From: Pseudomonas sp. DTU_2021_1001937_2_SI_NGA_ILE_001
Lineage (GTDB): Bacteria > Pseudomonadota > Gammaproteobacteria > Pseudomonadales > Pseudomonadaceae
Assembly: GCF_032463525.1 (NCBI RefSeq)
Contig: NZ_CP135971.1
Coordinates: forward strand, 4,776,501-4,840,500
DNA length: 64,000 nt
Direction: 5' to 3'
Below, in pieces: positions 7,819 to 15,743 of the stretch. The notes below the pieces were generated by a model. It saw only the letters and a list, made by a program, of their open reading frames with translations, was not told the DNA's origin and searched no databases. The translations under genes were made by a program, and so were the position numbers. How positions within the stretch are numbered: the first letter of the stretch is position 1; each line of letters starts with the position of its first letter.

Positions 7819-8922
7819 ATGAAATTCTTCAAACTGCCCGATCTGGGCGAAGGACTGCAGGAAGCGGAAGTGGTGCAGTGGCACGTCAAGGTCGGCGACA
7901 GCGTCAAGGCCGATCAGTTGCTGGTCTCGGTGGAAACCGCCAAGGCCCTGGTGGACATTCCGGCGCCCTATGACGGGGTGATCACCAAGCTGTTCGGGGG
8001 GGACGGCGACATTCTGCATGTCGGTGAGCCGTTGGTGGCCTTCGACGGCGATGGAGACAACGGTACGGTGGTGGGCAAGCTCGAAGGCGGTGGCAGCCTG
8101 GAAGACCAGTTCTTCGTCGGTGCCGCACCCTCGACCCGCGAACACCTGGCGACCCGCGCTACGCCAGCGGTCCGCCAGCTGGCCCGGCAACTGGGGGTGG
8201 AACTCAATGGCCTGGAGGGCAGCGGCAACGATGGGTTGATTACTCGCGCGGATGTCGAACGCGCCGCGCAGGCCGAGCGTGATCGCTTTGGTGGCCAGAA
8301 GCTGCGCGGCGTGCGCCGCAGCATGGCGATCAACATGGCGCGCTCGCATGCCGAGGTGGTGCCGGTGACCCTGTATGCCGATGCCGACCTGCACCGTTGG
8401 GCCGAAGCCCGTGACCCGCTGATTCGCCTGGGCAAGGCCATGGCCGAGGCCTGCAAGGTCGAGCCGGTGCTCAACAGCTGGTTCGATGGAAAGTCACTTT
8501 CGATCCGCCAGCATGAGCGGCTCGACCTGGGGATTGCGGTGGATACCCCGGACGGGCTGTTCGTGCCGGTGCTGCGTGACGTGGGTAACCGCGAGGCGCA
8601 GGACCTGAAGGAAGGGCTGAGCCGCTTGCGTGCCGACGTAAAGGCGCGGTCCATTCCGCCACAGGAAATGATGGGCGCGACCATCACCCTGTCGAACTTC
8701 GGCACCCTGTTCGGCCGCTATGCCAACCCGGTGGTGGTCCCGCCCCAGGTGGCGATTCTCGGTGCTGGCGGCATTCGCCAGGAGCCGGTGGCCGTCGACG
8801 GCGAAGTGGTGATCCACCCCATTCTGCCGTTGTCGCTGTCCTTCGATCACCGTGCGGTGACCGGTGGGGAAGCCGCGAGATTCTTCAAGGCGCTGGTGCA
8901 GGCCCTGGAGCAGGCTGAATAG
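7819..8922 (+). CDS. 2-oxo acid dehydrogenase E2 (dihydrolipoamide acyltransferase)
   Basis: 367 residues: one N-terminal lipoyl domain (lipoylated lysine in VETAKALVDIP, about residue 43), a flexible linker, a peripheral-subunit-binding domain (TPAVRQLARQLGV to LITRADVERA, about residues 115-155) and the acyltransferase domain. The active-site motif reads DHRAVTGGEAARF, so the position usually held by Asp in DHRxxDG is Thr. No E3 dihydrolipoamide dehydrogenase follows, so E3 must be shared from elsewhere. An AGGAGG ribosome site precedes ATG 7819. Acetyl- versus branched-acyl specificity cannot be decided from the sequence alone. Confidence 0.9.
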   Translation: MKFFKLPDLGEGLQEAEVVQWHVKVGDSVKADQLLVSVETAKALVDIPAPYDGVITKLFGGDGDILHVGEPLVAFDGDGDNGTVVGKLEGGGSLEDQFFVGAAPSTREHLATRATPAVRQLARQLGVELNGLEGSGNDGLITRADVERAAQAERDRFGGQKLRGVRRSMAINMARSHAEVVPVTLYADADLHRWAEARDPLIRLGKAMAEACKVEPVLNSWFDGKSLSIRQHERLDLGIAVDTPDGLFVPVLRDVGNREAQDLKEGLSRLRADVKARSIPPQEMMGATITLSNFGTLFGRYANPVVVPPQVAILGAGGIRQEPVAVDGEVVIHPILPLSLSFDHRAVTGGEAARFFKALVQALEQAE

Positions 8923-8935
8923 CCCCATGCAGGAA

Positions 8936-8967
8936 ACCCGTCGGCGGCGTTCGCTCCGCTGACGGGT
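8936..8967. terminator. Stem-loop between E2 and yebG
   Basis: ACCCGTCGGCG pairs with CGCTGACGGGT (one G-T pair) 13 bases after the E2 stop and before the convergent yebG stop. It has no long T run but is well placed to end both transcripts. Confidence 0.5.
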
Positions 8968-9003
8968 CTGCAATGCCCTCATTCCCCTGGCGTCGCCAAA
9001 TCG

Positions 9004-9267
9004 TCATTCGGCTTCGGCATCATTGAGCAATTCGTTCAGGGCGTCTGGCTGGCTCTTGAAGGCGCGGGCGAACACGTCGCGGTTCTTCGCCATATAGATA
9101 CCGGCTTCTTCAACCTGGTCTTCGCTCAGCGACGGAACCGCCTTGCCCAACACTGTTGCCAGCAGTTCAGCGAGTTCGAGCATCTTGTCATGACGATCAG
9201 CTTCGGCTTTATCCATGAACAGGCGCTCCAGATCTCGGCTGCTGCGGTATACCACTTCGACGGCCAT
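9004..9267 (-). CDS. yebG: YebG family DNA-damage-inducible protein
   Basis: 87 residues, MAVEVVYRSSRDLERLFMDK with a conserved ADRHDKMLELAELL helix, matching the YebG family of small SOS-regulated proteins of unknown molecular role. There is no signal peptide or membrane segment. The start is supported by the family start and by a perfect LexA operator 40 bases upstream. It is divergent from psiE. Confidence 0.85.
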   Translation of the reverse strand: MAVEVVYRSSRDLERLFMDKAEADRHDKMLELAELLATVLGKAVPSLSEDQVEEAGIYMAKNRDVFARAFKSQPDALNELLNDAEAE

Positions 9268-9306
9268 TCACCACCTCACGAGCCTTCCAGAAAGAAATAG
9301 GGTTAA

Positions 9307-9322
9307 CTGTATTTATATACAG
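9307..9322 (-). promoter_or_regulatory. LexA box (SOS operator) upstream of yebG
   Basis: CTGTATTTATATACAG matches the CTGT-N8-ACAG LexA consensus exactly with an all-AT centre. It lies 40 bases before the yebG start codon, where it would cover the promoter. Confidence 0.88.
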
Positions 9323-9491
9323 TGTTCAGCATAAGCCATTGGCAGCGTATCTGGATAGTGGCACGTGAATTTCTTTTCACGCCAGGACCGCCCTTGCGAC
9401 AACTGGCCACAGCGCCGATGCTGGATATGGCCTTGATCCTGCTTTAAAAAGCCTGCGCCCACAACGGGTTGGGAATTCGAGGACACGCAAG

Positions 9492-9965
9492 ATGAAATGG
9501 GCGGACAACAGCCGTAAACGCATGCACGACGGCGCCAACTCCATCGGCAACCTGCTGGTCGAGGGCTTTCACTACCTGGGGCTGTTCGCCATCGGGGCCG
9601 TCACCGCCTGGGCGTCGGTCATGGCCTTTACCGGCATGATCGACAAGGGCCAGGCCAGCGTCGATGACATCCTGCTGCTGTTCATCTATCTGGAGCTGGG
9701 CGCCATGGTGGGGATCTACTTCAAGACCAACCACCTGCCGATCCGCTTCCTGCTGTACATCGCCATCACCGCACTGACGCGCTACCTGATCGGTGATGTC
9801 TCGCATCACAAGGCGCCAGACATCGGCTTGCTGTACCTGTGTGGCGGCATCTTCTTCCTGGCGCTGTCGGTGCTGGCGGTGCGTTATGCCTCGTATCGCT
9901 TTCCGTCGAGCAAGGCCATCGATGCCAGTGGCGAGTATGTCGGGGATAACGTCACCGAGAAGTGA
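9492..9965 (+). CDS. psiE: PsiE-family membrane protein
   Basis: 157 residues with four hydrophobic spans: GLFAIGAVTAWASVMAF, ILLLFIYLELGAMVGIYF, FLLYIAITALTRYLI and LLYLCGGIFFLALSVLAV. LELGAMVGIYFKTNHLPIR is the recognisable PsiE core. Members are called phosphate-starvation inducible after the E. coli protein; their function is unknown. I found no convincing Pho box upstream. An intrinsic terminator follows at 9998. Confidence 0.82.
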   Translation: MKWADNSRKRMHDGANSIGNLLVEGFHYLGLFAIGAVTAWASVMAFTGMIDKGQASVDDILLLFIYLELGAMVGIYFKTNHLPIRFLLYIAITALTRYLIGDVSHHKAPDIGLLYLCGGIFFLALSVLAVRYASYRFPSSKAIDASGEYVGDNVTEK

Positions 9966-9997
9966 TGCCCGCTGTCGGTGGCCCCTGCAGATGCGCA

Positions 9998-10028
9998 AAG
10001 CCCGGTGTTGGAGCACCGGGCTTTTTTA
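9998..10028 (+). terminator. Intrinsic terminator after psiE
   Basis: AAGCCCGGTG and CACCGGGCTT form a perfect 10-bp stem with a 6-base loop, followed by six T residues on the plus strand. Confidence 0.9.
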
Positions 10029-10053
10029 TGGGGCATGCTGCCAGGCGAAAGCT

Positions 10054-10392
10054 TCACATCGCCATGCCTACGCGGTTGCCTTGTGGCAGGCGACGGCTGG
10101 CTGGCGCGGCGAGCTGTTTGAGCCGATCCTGGTCGGTCATCGCTTCGAGCAGTGTCACGGCGCTGTGGCCTTGCTCTATGGCAATGCCGAACTGCACGCT
10201 TTCGATCAGGCGCCGCAGCCGTTTGGGTTCGTTGCGCTGCTCCGGGCTGATCAGGCGCTTGGCGACCACACCGGTTTCATTGGACAACGTGAGCATGATG
10301 CTGCCATCCAGTCCCTGAATGCTGAGGTTCACCCGATACTCCGGGGCGAACGTATCAGTGATCATCTGAAAAGGATTGTCAGAATTATCCAT
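10054..10392 (-). CDS. Small Pseudomonas-type hypothetical protein (DUF3509-like)
   Basis: 112 residues, MDNSDNPFQMITDTFAPEYR. It is a soluble alpha/beta-looking protein with conserved-looking segments VNLSIQGLDGSIMLTLS and RLRRLIESVQFGIAIEQG. It resembles the DUF3509 family of short Pseudomonas proteins; I recall that family from memory and could not search. No function is known. It faces psiE across a strong terminator and stands alone. Confidence 0.6.
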   Translation of the reverse strand: MDNSDNPFQMITDTFAPEYRVNLSIQGLDGSIMLTLSNETGVVAKRLISPEQRNEPKRLRRLIESVQFGIAIEQGHSAVTLLEAMTDQDRLKQLAAPASRRLPQGNRVGMAM

Positions 10393-10563
10393 TGTCGGTA
10401 CCTGCTCATGGGTTCTGCATAAGTTGACCGGCCATTAATCCTTTTGGTTCTCAGTGGCGGATAAGCGGTCGTCCCTGTCCGGCCGTTTGCCGATCTCCTC
10501 AGCCATGCCGTCGTTCCCATCCATGCACGCATCAGGCCACTTCGCGGATAAAAATCCGGGCAC

Positions 10564-10593
10564 AAAAAAAGCGGGCCGTTACAGGCCCGCTTT
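10564..10593 (-). terminator. Intrinsic terminator of the HPF-like gene
   Basis: On the minus strand an AAAGCGGGCC/GGCCCGCTTT stem with a short loop is followed by a run of seven T residues. It lies 18 bases after the stop of the ribosome-associated protein gene. Confidence 0.88.
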
Positions 10594-10611
10594 GCGGTGA
10601 CGGGGGAGGGG

Positions 10612-11034
10612 TCAGGACAGCCGCTCGGCTTCCTTGGCCTGCTCGTTCTCGAGAAACTCTTCCTGCAGCAGCGCATCGGCGTTTTCAGGATCGAAGGGCG
10701 CGGTGGTCTGCGCGTGGCGCTGCTTGTCTCGCAATTTGCCGATCAGGTGTTCCAGGGCGTGGTCCAGCTTGCTGGCTGCGCCGTCCACCGCCAGGTCCAG
10801 TGTGTCGGCCTTGTGGGTCACGGAAATCGGTTGATGGCCCTTGGGGCGTGCCTCCATCTGGCAGCGAATGTCGTTGGGGCCGGCCTTGTCGCCGTTTTCG
10901 TCGCGCAGATGGACTTCCACGCGGGTGATGTAATCGTCGTAGCGTTCGAGTGTGCTTTCGAGGGTAGAACGAACCCAATTCTCCAGTCGGATACTGCTTT
11001 CGATGTGGTTATCGCTGTTGACCTGGATTTGCAT
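10612..11034 (-). CDS. HPF/RaiA-family ribosome-associated protein
   Basis: 140 residues. The first 100 show the RaiA/HPF fold pattern: MQIQVNSDNHIE, then a helix LENWVRSTLESTLERYDDYI, then RVEVHLRDENG, then DIRCQMEARPKGHQPISVTH and a second helix of Leu-rich repeats. Such proteins bind the 30S decoding region and stabilise idle ribosomes. The acidic C-terminal tail (FDPENADALLQEEFLENEQA) is longer than in short HPF and lacks a long-HPF dimerisation domain. It is a lone gene with its own terminator, not near rpoN where canonical hpf sits, so it is probably a paralogue. Confidence 0.78.
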   Translation of the reverse strand: MQIQVNSDNHIESSIRLENWVRSTLESTLERYDDYITRVEVHLRDENGDKAGPNDIRCQMEARPKGHQPISVTHKADTLDLAVDGAASKLDHALEHLIGKLRDKQRHAQTTAPFDPENADALLQEEFLENEQAKEAERLS

Positions 11035-11151
11035 AGTCGATCCTTACTAGGGCTAACTCGTGCTTGAAGCGAGGCGGCTCGTTCGGCGTCTGAGCATTCA
11101 GTCACTGCATGTCCGCGCTCGATTACAGTGTTGGCGCCATTTGTTTTTTAT

Positions 11152-11170
11152 TTCAAGCCCTTGGCTTGAA
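11152..11170. promoter_or_regulatory. Perfect hairpin in AT-rich spacer
   Basis: TTCAAGCC and GGCTTGAA form perfect 8-bp arms around CTT in the 264-base spacer between the HPF-like gene and fecA. T-rich sequence precedes it on the plus strand, so it is not a standard terminator in that direction. Confidence 0.4.
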
Positions 11171-11298
11171 GAAATATTTGGCAGCAAACAGAAGGCGACT
11201 TTCAAGACGCGTGCAAATCGCCGCGAGTGACTCGTTTTCCATAGCCAATCGCGGCGTTTCGCTGCTTTTTTCGCGTCGTGCCCAGTTGTGGCTATGCG

Positions 11299-13647
11299 TC
11301 AGAATGTCACTGAAGTTTGCACGTAGAGGGTGCGCGGCTCACCGACGTACTTGCCTTTGTTGTTGTCATCGAAAGACCGCGTGAAGTACTCACGGTTGAA
11401 GATGTTCTTCACACCCACGGCGACATTCAAATCCGATAGTTGCGGCCCGAAGTCATAGGCCGCGCGGCTGCTGAACAGCATGTAGCCAGGTATGCGCCCA
11501 GTGCTGCCATCGGCACTTTCCGCCGAGGTATTGGCATTGTCGGCGAACTGGTCGCTCTGGAAGGCGCTGTCGACGTTCAGCTTCCACGGGCCTTGGCTGT
11601 AGCTCAGCCCCAGGTTGCCCTTGTGCCGTGATGAAAAGGGTACGCGGTTGCCCTTGTTCGGGCCGTCTTCGCGGATGGTCGCGTCGACGAAGGCATAGCT
11701 GGCGTAGATATCGAAGCCGCTCAGCGCCGGGTGCAGGGCATCCAGCGCGTAATTGACACTGGTCTCGATACCCTGGTGGCGCGTCTCGCCGCGGGCGATC
11801 ACGCTGTCGTTGGTCTGGTTGCTTTCGTACTGGTTGTCGAAATTGATCAGGAACGCGCCGATCTCGGCGCGCAGGTAGCCGTTGTCATAACGTGTGCCCA
11901 CTTCCCAAGTGCGCGCCTTTTCCGGTTTCACTTCGCCACCGGCCACACGGTTGGGCATCTGACTGTATTGCACGCTGCCGAACGAGCCTTCGGTGTTGGC
12001 GTACAGGTTCCATTGCTCGGTAAGGTGGTAGACCACATTCAGGGCCGGCAGCGCGGTGTTGTAGTCGCCTTGGTAGCGCACGTTGCTCAGGTTGTTGTTC
12101 TGCGCGGTGTCGATCATCTCGTAGCGGATGCCGGGGGTGATGGTCCAGCGGCCGATGTCGATGCGGTCATCAATGTACAACGCATTGGCTTCGGTCGCGC
12201 CGCGGGTGTCGCGGTCGTTGCGGCTGGCGGTGGTCGGCAGCGCCGCGTTGACCGGTTCGCGGAAACGCAGTTCGTGCCCTGCCTCATTGACGTAGCGGTA
12301 GCCAACGCCGACCTCGTGCCAGCTCTCGCCCAGCGCGAAGCCTTGCGAGAAGCGGGTTTCCAGGCCGCGTACCCAGTACTCGCGTGGCGACAGCGAGACG
12401 AAGGCGCCCTGGTCCAGGTAACCGCTGCGCAGGGTCTTGGTGAAGAAGGTATTGGCGGTGAATACCCGGGCGTCCTGCTCGTAGCGGTAACCGACGTTGA
12501 CCAGCGTGCGGCGGCCCCAGAAGCTGTCCTTCAGACGCGTAGACTGGTACGGGTCCTCCTTGAAGGCTGCCGTGCTCAGACCGCCGGGCATGTCGGCTTC
12601 ACCTTCGTAGTATTGGGCCATGGCGTTGAGGCTATTGGCCTCGTCGATCTGGTACTTGCCCTTGAGGATCAGGTCGTCGATCTGCGTGTCACTGTGTTCG
12701 CGCCAGTCGCTGCCGCGCACGCCGGAGTACAGGATCGCTCCGCCCAAGCCGTTTTCCGCCGTGCCGCCGGCCAGCAGGTTGCCGCTGGTCTTGAAACCGT
12801 CCTGGCTGGACGACGGGCTGACCTGGGTCTGTACGCTGCCCTTCACGGTCGGCGTGTCGGGAATCGCCCGGGTCACGAAGTTGACGATACCGCCGACGTT
12901 CTGTGGGCCATAGCGGACGGCGCCACCGCCACGCACCACGTCCACGGCGTCCATGTTGCCCAGGCTCAGCGGCGCCAGCGACAACTGGGGTTGGCCGTAG
13001 GGCGCAAAGGGCACCGGGATGCCGTCCATCAGCACGGTCGAGCGTGAGGCCAGCCGCGGGTTGAGGCCGCGAATGCCGAAGTTCAGCGCCATGTCGTGGC
13101 TGCCGGTGCCATTGTTCTCCGGGGCGTTGACGCCGGGAATGCGATTGAGCACCTCGCGCGCGTTGGTTGCGCCGACCTGTTCGAACGCTTCGCGGCGAAT
13201 CACGTCACGGGCACCGGCATGCTCGAATACATCGTCTTGTCGGGCCTCGCCCAGCCAGTCGCCCACGATGCGCGACTCGCTCAGCTCGATGACCTCATTG
13301 CCTGTCCGTGCTGCGGCTTGCAAGGTGAAGCCGCCGTTGCCGTCGGCACGCGCCTGCAGGCCGGTGCCCTGCAACAGCGCGGTCAGGCCCTGTTCAGCGG
13401 TGTACTGGCCTTGCAGGCCCTGGCTGTGCAGACCCGCGGTCAAGTGCGAGCCGTAGGCGATCAGCACCCCCGATTCCCGACCGAACTCACTGAGCGCGGC
13501 TTCCAGCTCACTGGCGGCGATGTGATAGGTCTTGGCGGTCTCGGCGGCGAGCGCCGACGACAGTGCGCACAGCGACAGGCTGGCACCGAGCAGTGCCTGA
13601 CGCAGGGCGCGGCTCAAGGGGGACTGGGGGGCGGGACGGACAGACAT
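11299..13647 (-). CDS. fecA: FecA-type TonB-dependent ferric siderophore/citrate receptor
   Basis: 782 residues. A signal peptide (cleavage near ALAAE) is followed by an N-terminal STN signalling domain (about residues 38-112: TYHIAASELEAALSEFGRE to LLQGTGLQARADG), a plug domain and a 22-strand barrel ending in Phe. The plug holds RGLNPRLASRSTVLMDG and DVVRGGGAVRYGPQNVGG, which are characteristic of FecA. It would import a ferric chelate and, through STN, signal to FecR. Gene order fecI-fecR-fecA on one strand supports this. Ferric citrate is the best guess for the ligand, but related receptors bind other chelates. Confidence 0.9.
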   Translation of the reverse strand: MSVRPAPQSPLSRALRQALLGASLSLCALSSALAAETAKTYHIAASELEAALSEFGRESGVLIAYGSHLTAGLHSQGLQGQYTAEQGLTALLQGTGLQARADGNGGFTLQAAARTGNEVIELSESRIVGDWLGEARQDDVFEHAGARDVIRREAFEQVGATNAREVLNRIPGVNAPENNGTGSHDMALNFGIRGLNPRLASRSTVLMDGIPVPFAPYGQPQLSLAPLSLGNMDAVDVVRGGGAVRYGPQNVGGIVNFVTRAIPDTPTVKGSVQTQVSPSSSQDGFKTSGNLLAGGTAENGLGGAILYSGVRGSDWREHSDTQIDDLILKGKYQIDEANSLNAMAQYYEGEADMPGGLSTAAFKEDPYQSTRLKDSFWGRRTLVNVGYRYEQDARVFTANTFFTKTLRSGYLDQGAFVSLSPREYWVRGLETRFSQGFALGESWHEVGVGYRYVNEAGHELRFREPVNAALPTTASRNDRDTRGATEANALYIDDRIDIGRWTITPGIRYEMIDTAQNNNLSNVRYQGDYNTALPALNVVYHLTEQWNLYANTEGSFGSVQYSQMPNRVAGGEVKPEKARTWEVGTRYDNGYLRAEIGAFLINFDNQYESNQTNDSVIARGETRHQGIETSVNYALDALHPALSGFDIYASYAFVDATIREDGPNKGNRVPFSSRHKGNLGLSYSQGPWKLNVDSAFQSDQFADNANTSAESADGSTGRIPGYMLFSSRAAYDFGPQLSDLNVAVGVKNIFNREYFTRSFDDNNKGKYVGEPRTLYVQTSVTF

Positions 13648-13736
13648 GCAGCGGGTCCTTTGCAGAGAGGAAGAGGGGGGCTTTTCCTGTCTGTCACGCG
13701 AGGGGCGGGAAACGGCTCAGGTTTTTTCAACTATTT

Positions 13737-14705
13737 TTACGTGCGGGCCTGGACCTTGATCCAGTAGCGCGTATAACGCTGCACGCGCACCGGCAGGGCG
13801 ACTTCCAGCATGTCGAGGATGCGTTCGCTGTCAGCCAGGGGGTAGCTGCCGGAGATCAACAGGTCTGCGACTGCCGAATCGCAGGCCAGGTGGCCGTGCC
13901 GGTAACGGCCCAGCTCCAGGAGAAAATCGGCCAGGCGCATGCGTGAGGCGACCAGCATGCCGTCGCTCCAGGCGCCGCACCCAGCGTCCAACCCCCGAAC
14001 CACCCCCCATTCCTGGCGATCGAAACTGACCTGTTGGCGCGGCTGCAGCAGCAGCGGTGCTGCGACCTGCTGCGGCTGGACCTGCAAGGCGCCGCTGAGC
14101 ACGGCCACCTGGGTACGCCCGGCGAACTGTCGCAGGTTGAAGCGGCTGGCGCCGCTGCTCAAGCGAACGCGACCCTCGGCGCTGAGCAGCTCCAGGGGCC
14201 TCGCATCGGCGGCGGCATCGATCATTACTTCGCCCTGGCGCAAGTGGATCAGGCGTTGCTGCGCATCGAAGCGCACATCCACCGAGGTGGCGGTGTTCAG
14301 CTGCAGTCGGCTGCCGTCGCCCAGCGCCAGCGTGCGGCGTTCGCCCACGGCACTGCTGTAGTCGGCGAGCAACGACTGCACGGCCTGCTGGTCGCGCAGG
14401 CTCCAGCCCAGCGTCGAGCCTGCCGCCAGCAGCGCCAGCAGCTTGAGCGTCTGTCGGCGACCGGAGGATTTCGCTGCGCCCAGCGTGGCATGGGTCAAAG
14501 CAGGTGAAAGGCCGCCCAGCCGCTGATGGACACGCTGGATGTGCGCCCAGGCCCGCTGGTGTTCGCTATGGCCGCTGAGCCAGGCTTGCCAGGCCTGCTG
14601 GCGCACCGGGTCCAGCGGACCCTCCTGCATTTCCAGCAGCCAGTTCACGGCCTGGTGGGCCACCGCCGGTGAGATATCCGAGCGGTTCAGTGATTCTGCG
14701 CTCAC
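13737..14705 (-). CDS. fecR: FecR-type anti-sigma regulator
   Basis: 322 residues. The cytoplasmic N-terminal DUF4880-like region (AVNWLLEMQEGPLDPVRQQAWQAWL) is followed by one membrane span (about residues 85-105, LKLLALLAAGSTLGWSL) and a periplasmic FecR domain (RRTLALGDGSRLQLNTATSV). It relays the FecA signal to sigma factor FecI. The start codon is GTG at 14705, and its first bases overlap the fecI stop as GTGA, so the two are translationally coupled. It is 89 bases upstream of fecA. Confidence 0.9.
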   Translation of the reverse strand: MSAESLNRSDISPAVAHQAVNWLLEMQEGPLDPVRQQAWQAWLSGHSEHQRAWAHIQRVHQRLGGLSPALTHATLGAAKSSGRRQTLKLLALLAAGSTLGWSLRDQQAVQSLLADYSSAVGERRTLALGDGSRLQLNTATSVDVRFDAQQRLIHLRQGEVMIDAAADARPLELLSAEGRVRLSSGASRFNLRQFAGRTQVAVLSGALQVQPQQVAAPLLLQPRQQVSFDRQEWGVVRGLDAGCGAWSDGMLVASRMRLADFLLELGRYRHGHLACDSAVADLLISGSYPLADSERILDMLEVALPVRVQRYTRYWIKVQART

Positions 14706-15205
14706 AGGGCGAAGAAACAGCGCAGCGCTGCCTTGTGCAGGTGACGCTTGACCGTGGCGATGGAGATGCCCAGCTGCCTGGCGATTTCTGCGTGGCTCAG
14801 GCCATCCACCTGGGACAACAGAAAGGCGCGGCGGACCGCCGGTGCCAGGCCATCGAGCAAGCGGTCCAGCTCCACCAGGGTTTCCAGGATGATCGCGCGT
14901 TCTTCTTCGGAGGGGGCCAGACCTTCAGGTAGCTGCGCCAGCGCTTCGCAGTAGGCGCGCTCCAGATCCTGCCGTCGGTAGTGATTGCTCAGCACGCGCT
15001 TGGCGATGGTGGTCAGAAAGGCTCGCGGCTCGAGCAGACGCGGCGTGTCACGGGCGGTCAGAACCTTGACGAAGGTGTCCTGCGCCAGGTCGGCGGCGCT
15101 GTCCGGGCAGCCGAGACGGCGGCGCAGCCAGGTGGTCAGCCAGCCATGGTGATCCTGGTACAGGCCTTCGACAGTGTGGTTGATGGCAGGCTGGGCGGCG
15201 TGCAT
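14702..15205 (-). CDS. fecI: FecI-type ECF sigma factor
   Basis: 167 residues. Sigma region 2 is LYQDHHGWLTTWLRRRLGCPDSAADLAQDTFVKVL; region 4 is the C-terminal LVELDRLLDGLAPAVRRAFLLSQVDGLSHAEIA with helix-turn-helix LGISIATVKRHLHKA. It directs RNA polymerase to the fecA promoter when FecR signals iron-chelate binding. ATG 15205 (MHAAQPAINHT) is chosen over the long upstream open frame because it matches the family length and leaves room for the Fur-like box. Expression is probably iron-repressed. Confidence 0.9.
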   Translation of the reverse strand: MHAAQPAINHTVEGLYQDHHGWLTTWLRRRLGCPDSAADLAQDTFVKVLTARDTPRLLEPRAFLTTIAKRVLSNHYRRQDLERAYCEALAQLPEGLAPSEEERAIILETLVELDRLLDGLAPAVRRAFLLSQVDGLSHAEIARQLGISIATVKRHLHKAALRCFFAL

Positions 15206-15268
15206 GGCGCGGCGGTATCCACGACGAGCTGGAAAAGCGGGCGATTCTGGCAGACTCTTTTGCGCTTG

Positions 15269-15289
15269 AGAATATTTATCATTACTATT
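15269..15289. promoter_or_regulatory. Fur-like box between fecI and the DUF3649 operon
   Basis: AGAATATTTATCATTACTATT is an AT-rich near-palindrome close to the GATAATGATAATCATTATC Fur consensus, 64 bases upstream of fecI and 104 bases upstream of the divergent operon. It could repress both. Confidence 0.65.
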
Positions 15290-15392
15290 GCAGCGCTTTT
15301 CTGCTCCCGCGCCGCAACCGGAGGGGGCGACCCGTTCCGGACAGTGGCAATGGATTGCCTGGCCTGCGCCCCGGCTCTTTTCCACCCCTGCC

Positions 15393-15743
15393 ATGAGTCT
15401 CCTGATGGAAGGCACCCTGATCTCTCCTGCGCCCAAGCGCACCGAACGTACCGCCAGGCTTGGCATCACCGTGACCTATCGCCTGGCGGTGGCTTCGCGC
15501 TTCATCGTCGCCAGCCTGGGCGGCTACCTGTTCGCTTCGCTGTTCAGTGTGTGCGTCAGCCAATGGCTGCCGCTGCCGCGTGGCGAAGCCGTGATGGCCG
15601 GCATGATGCTGTCGTTCCTGGCTTACCTGGGGGTATTCATCGGCTGCTTCGCCTGCCGCACGGCATGGCGCGCCTGGACTGGTGTCGCGCTGGGCTGCGC
15701 CGTGTTGGCGGTGGTCTGGGCAGCAGGACGCTGGCTGTCATGA
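15393..15743 (+). CDS. DUF3649-family small membrane protein
   Basis: 116 residues from ATG 15393 (ATG 15405 is an alternative). Three hydrophobic spans are visible: FIVASLGGYLFASLFSVCV, AVMAGMMLSFLAYLGVFIGCF and AWTGVALGCAVLAVVWAAG. The family is typically the first gene of a three-gene set with a PepSY protein and DUF3325 next to TonB-dependent receptors; its role is unknown but is linked by context to iron uptake. Its stop overlaps the next start as ATGA. Confidence 0.75.
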   Translation: MSLLMEGTLISPAPKRTERTARLGITVTYRLAVASRFIVASLGGYLFASLFSVCVSQWLPLPRGEAVMAGMMLSFLAYLGVFIGCFACRTAWRAWTGVALGCAVLAVVWAAGRWLS

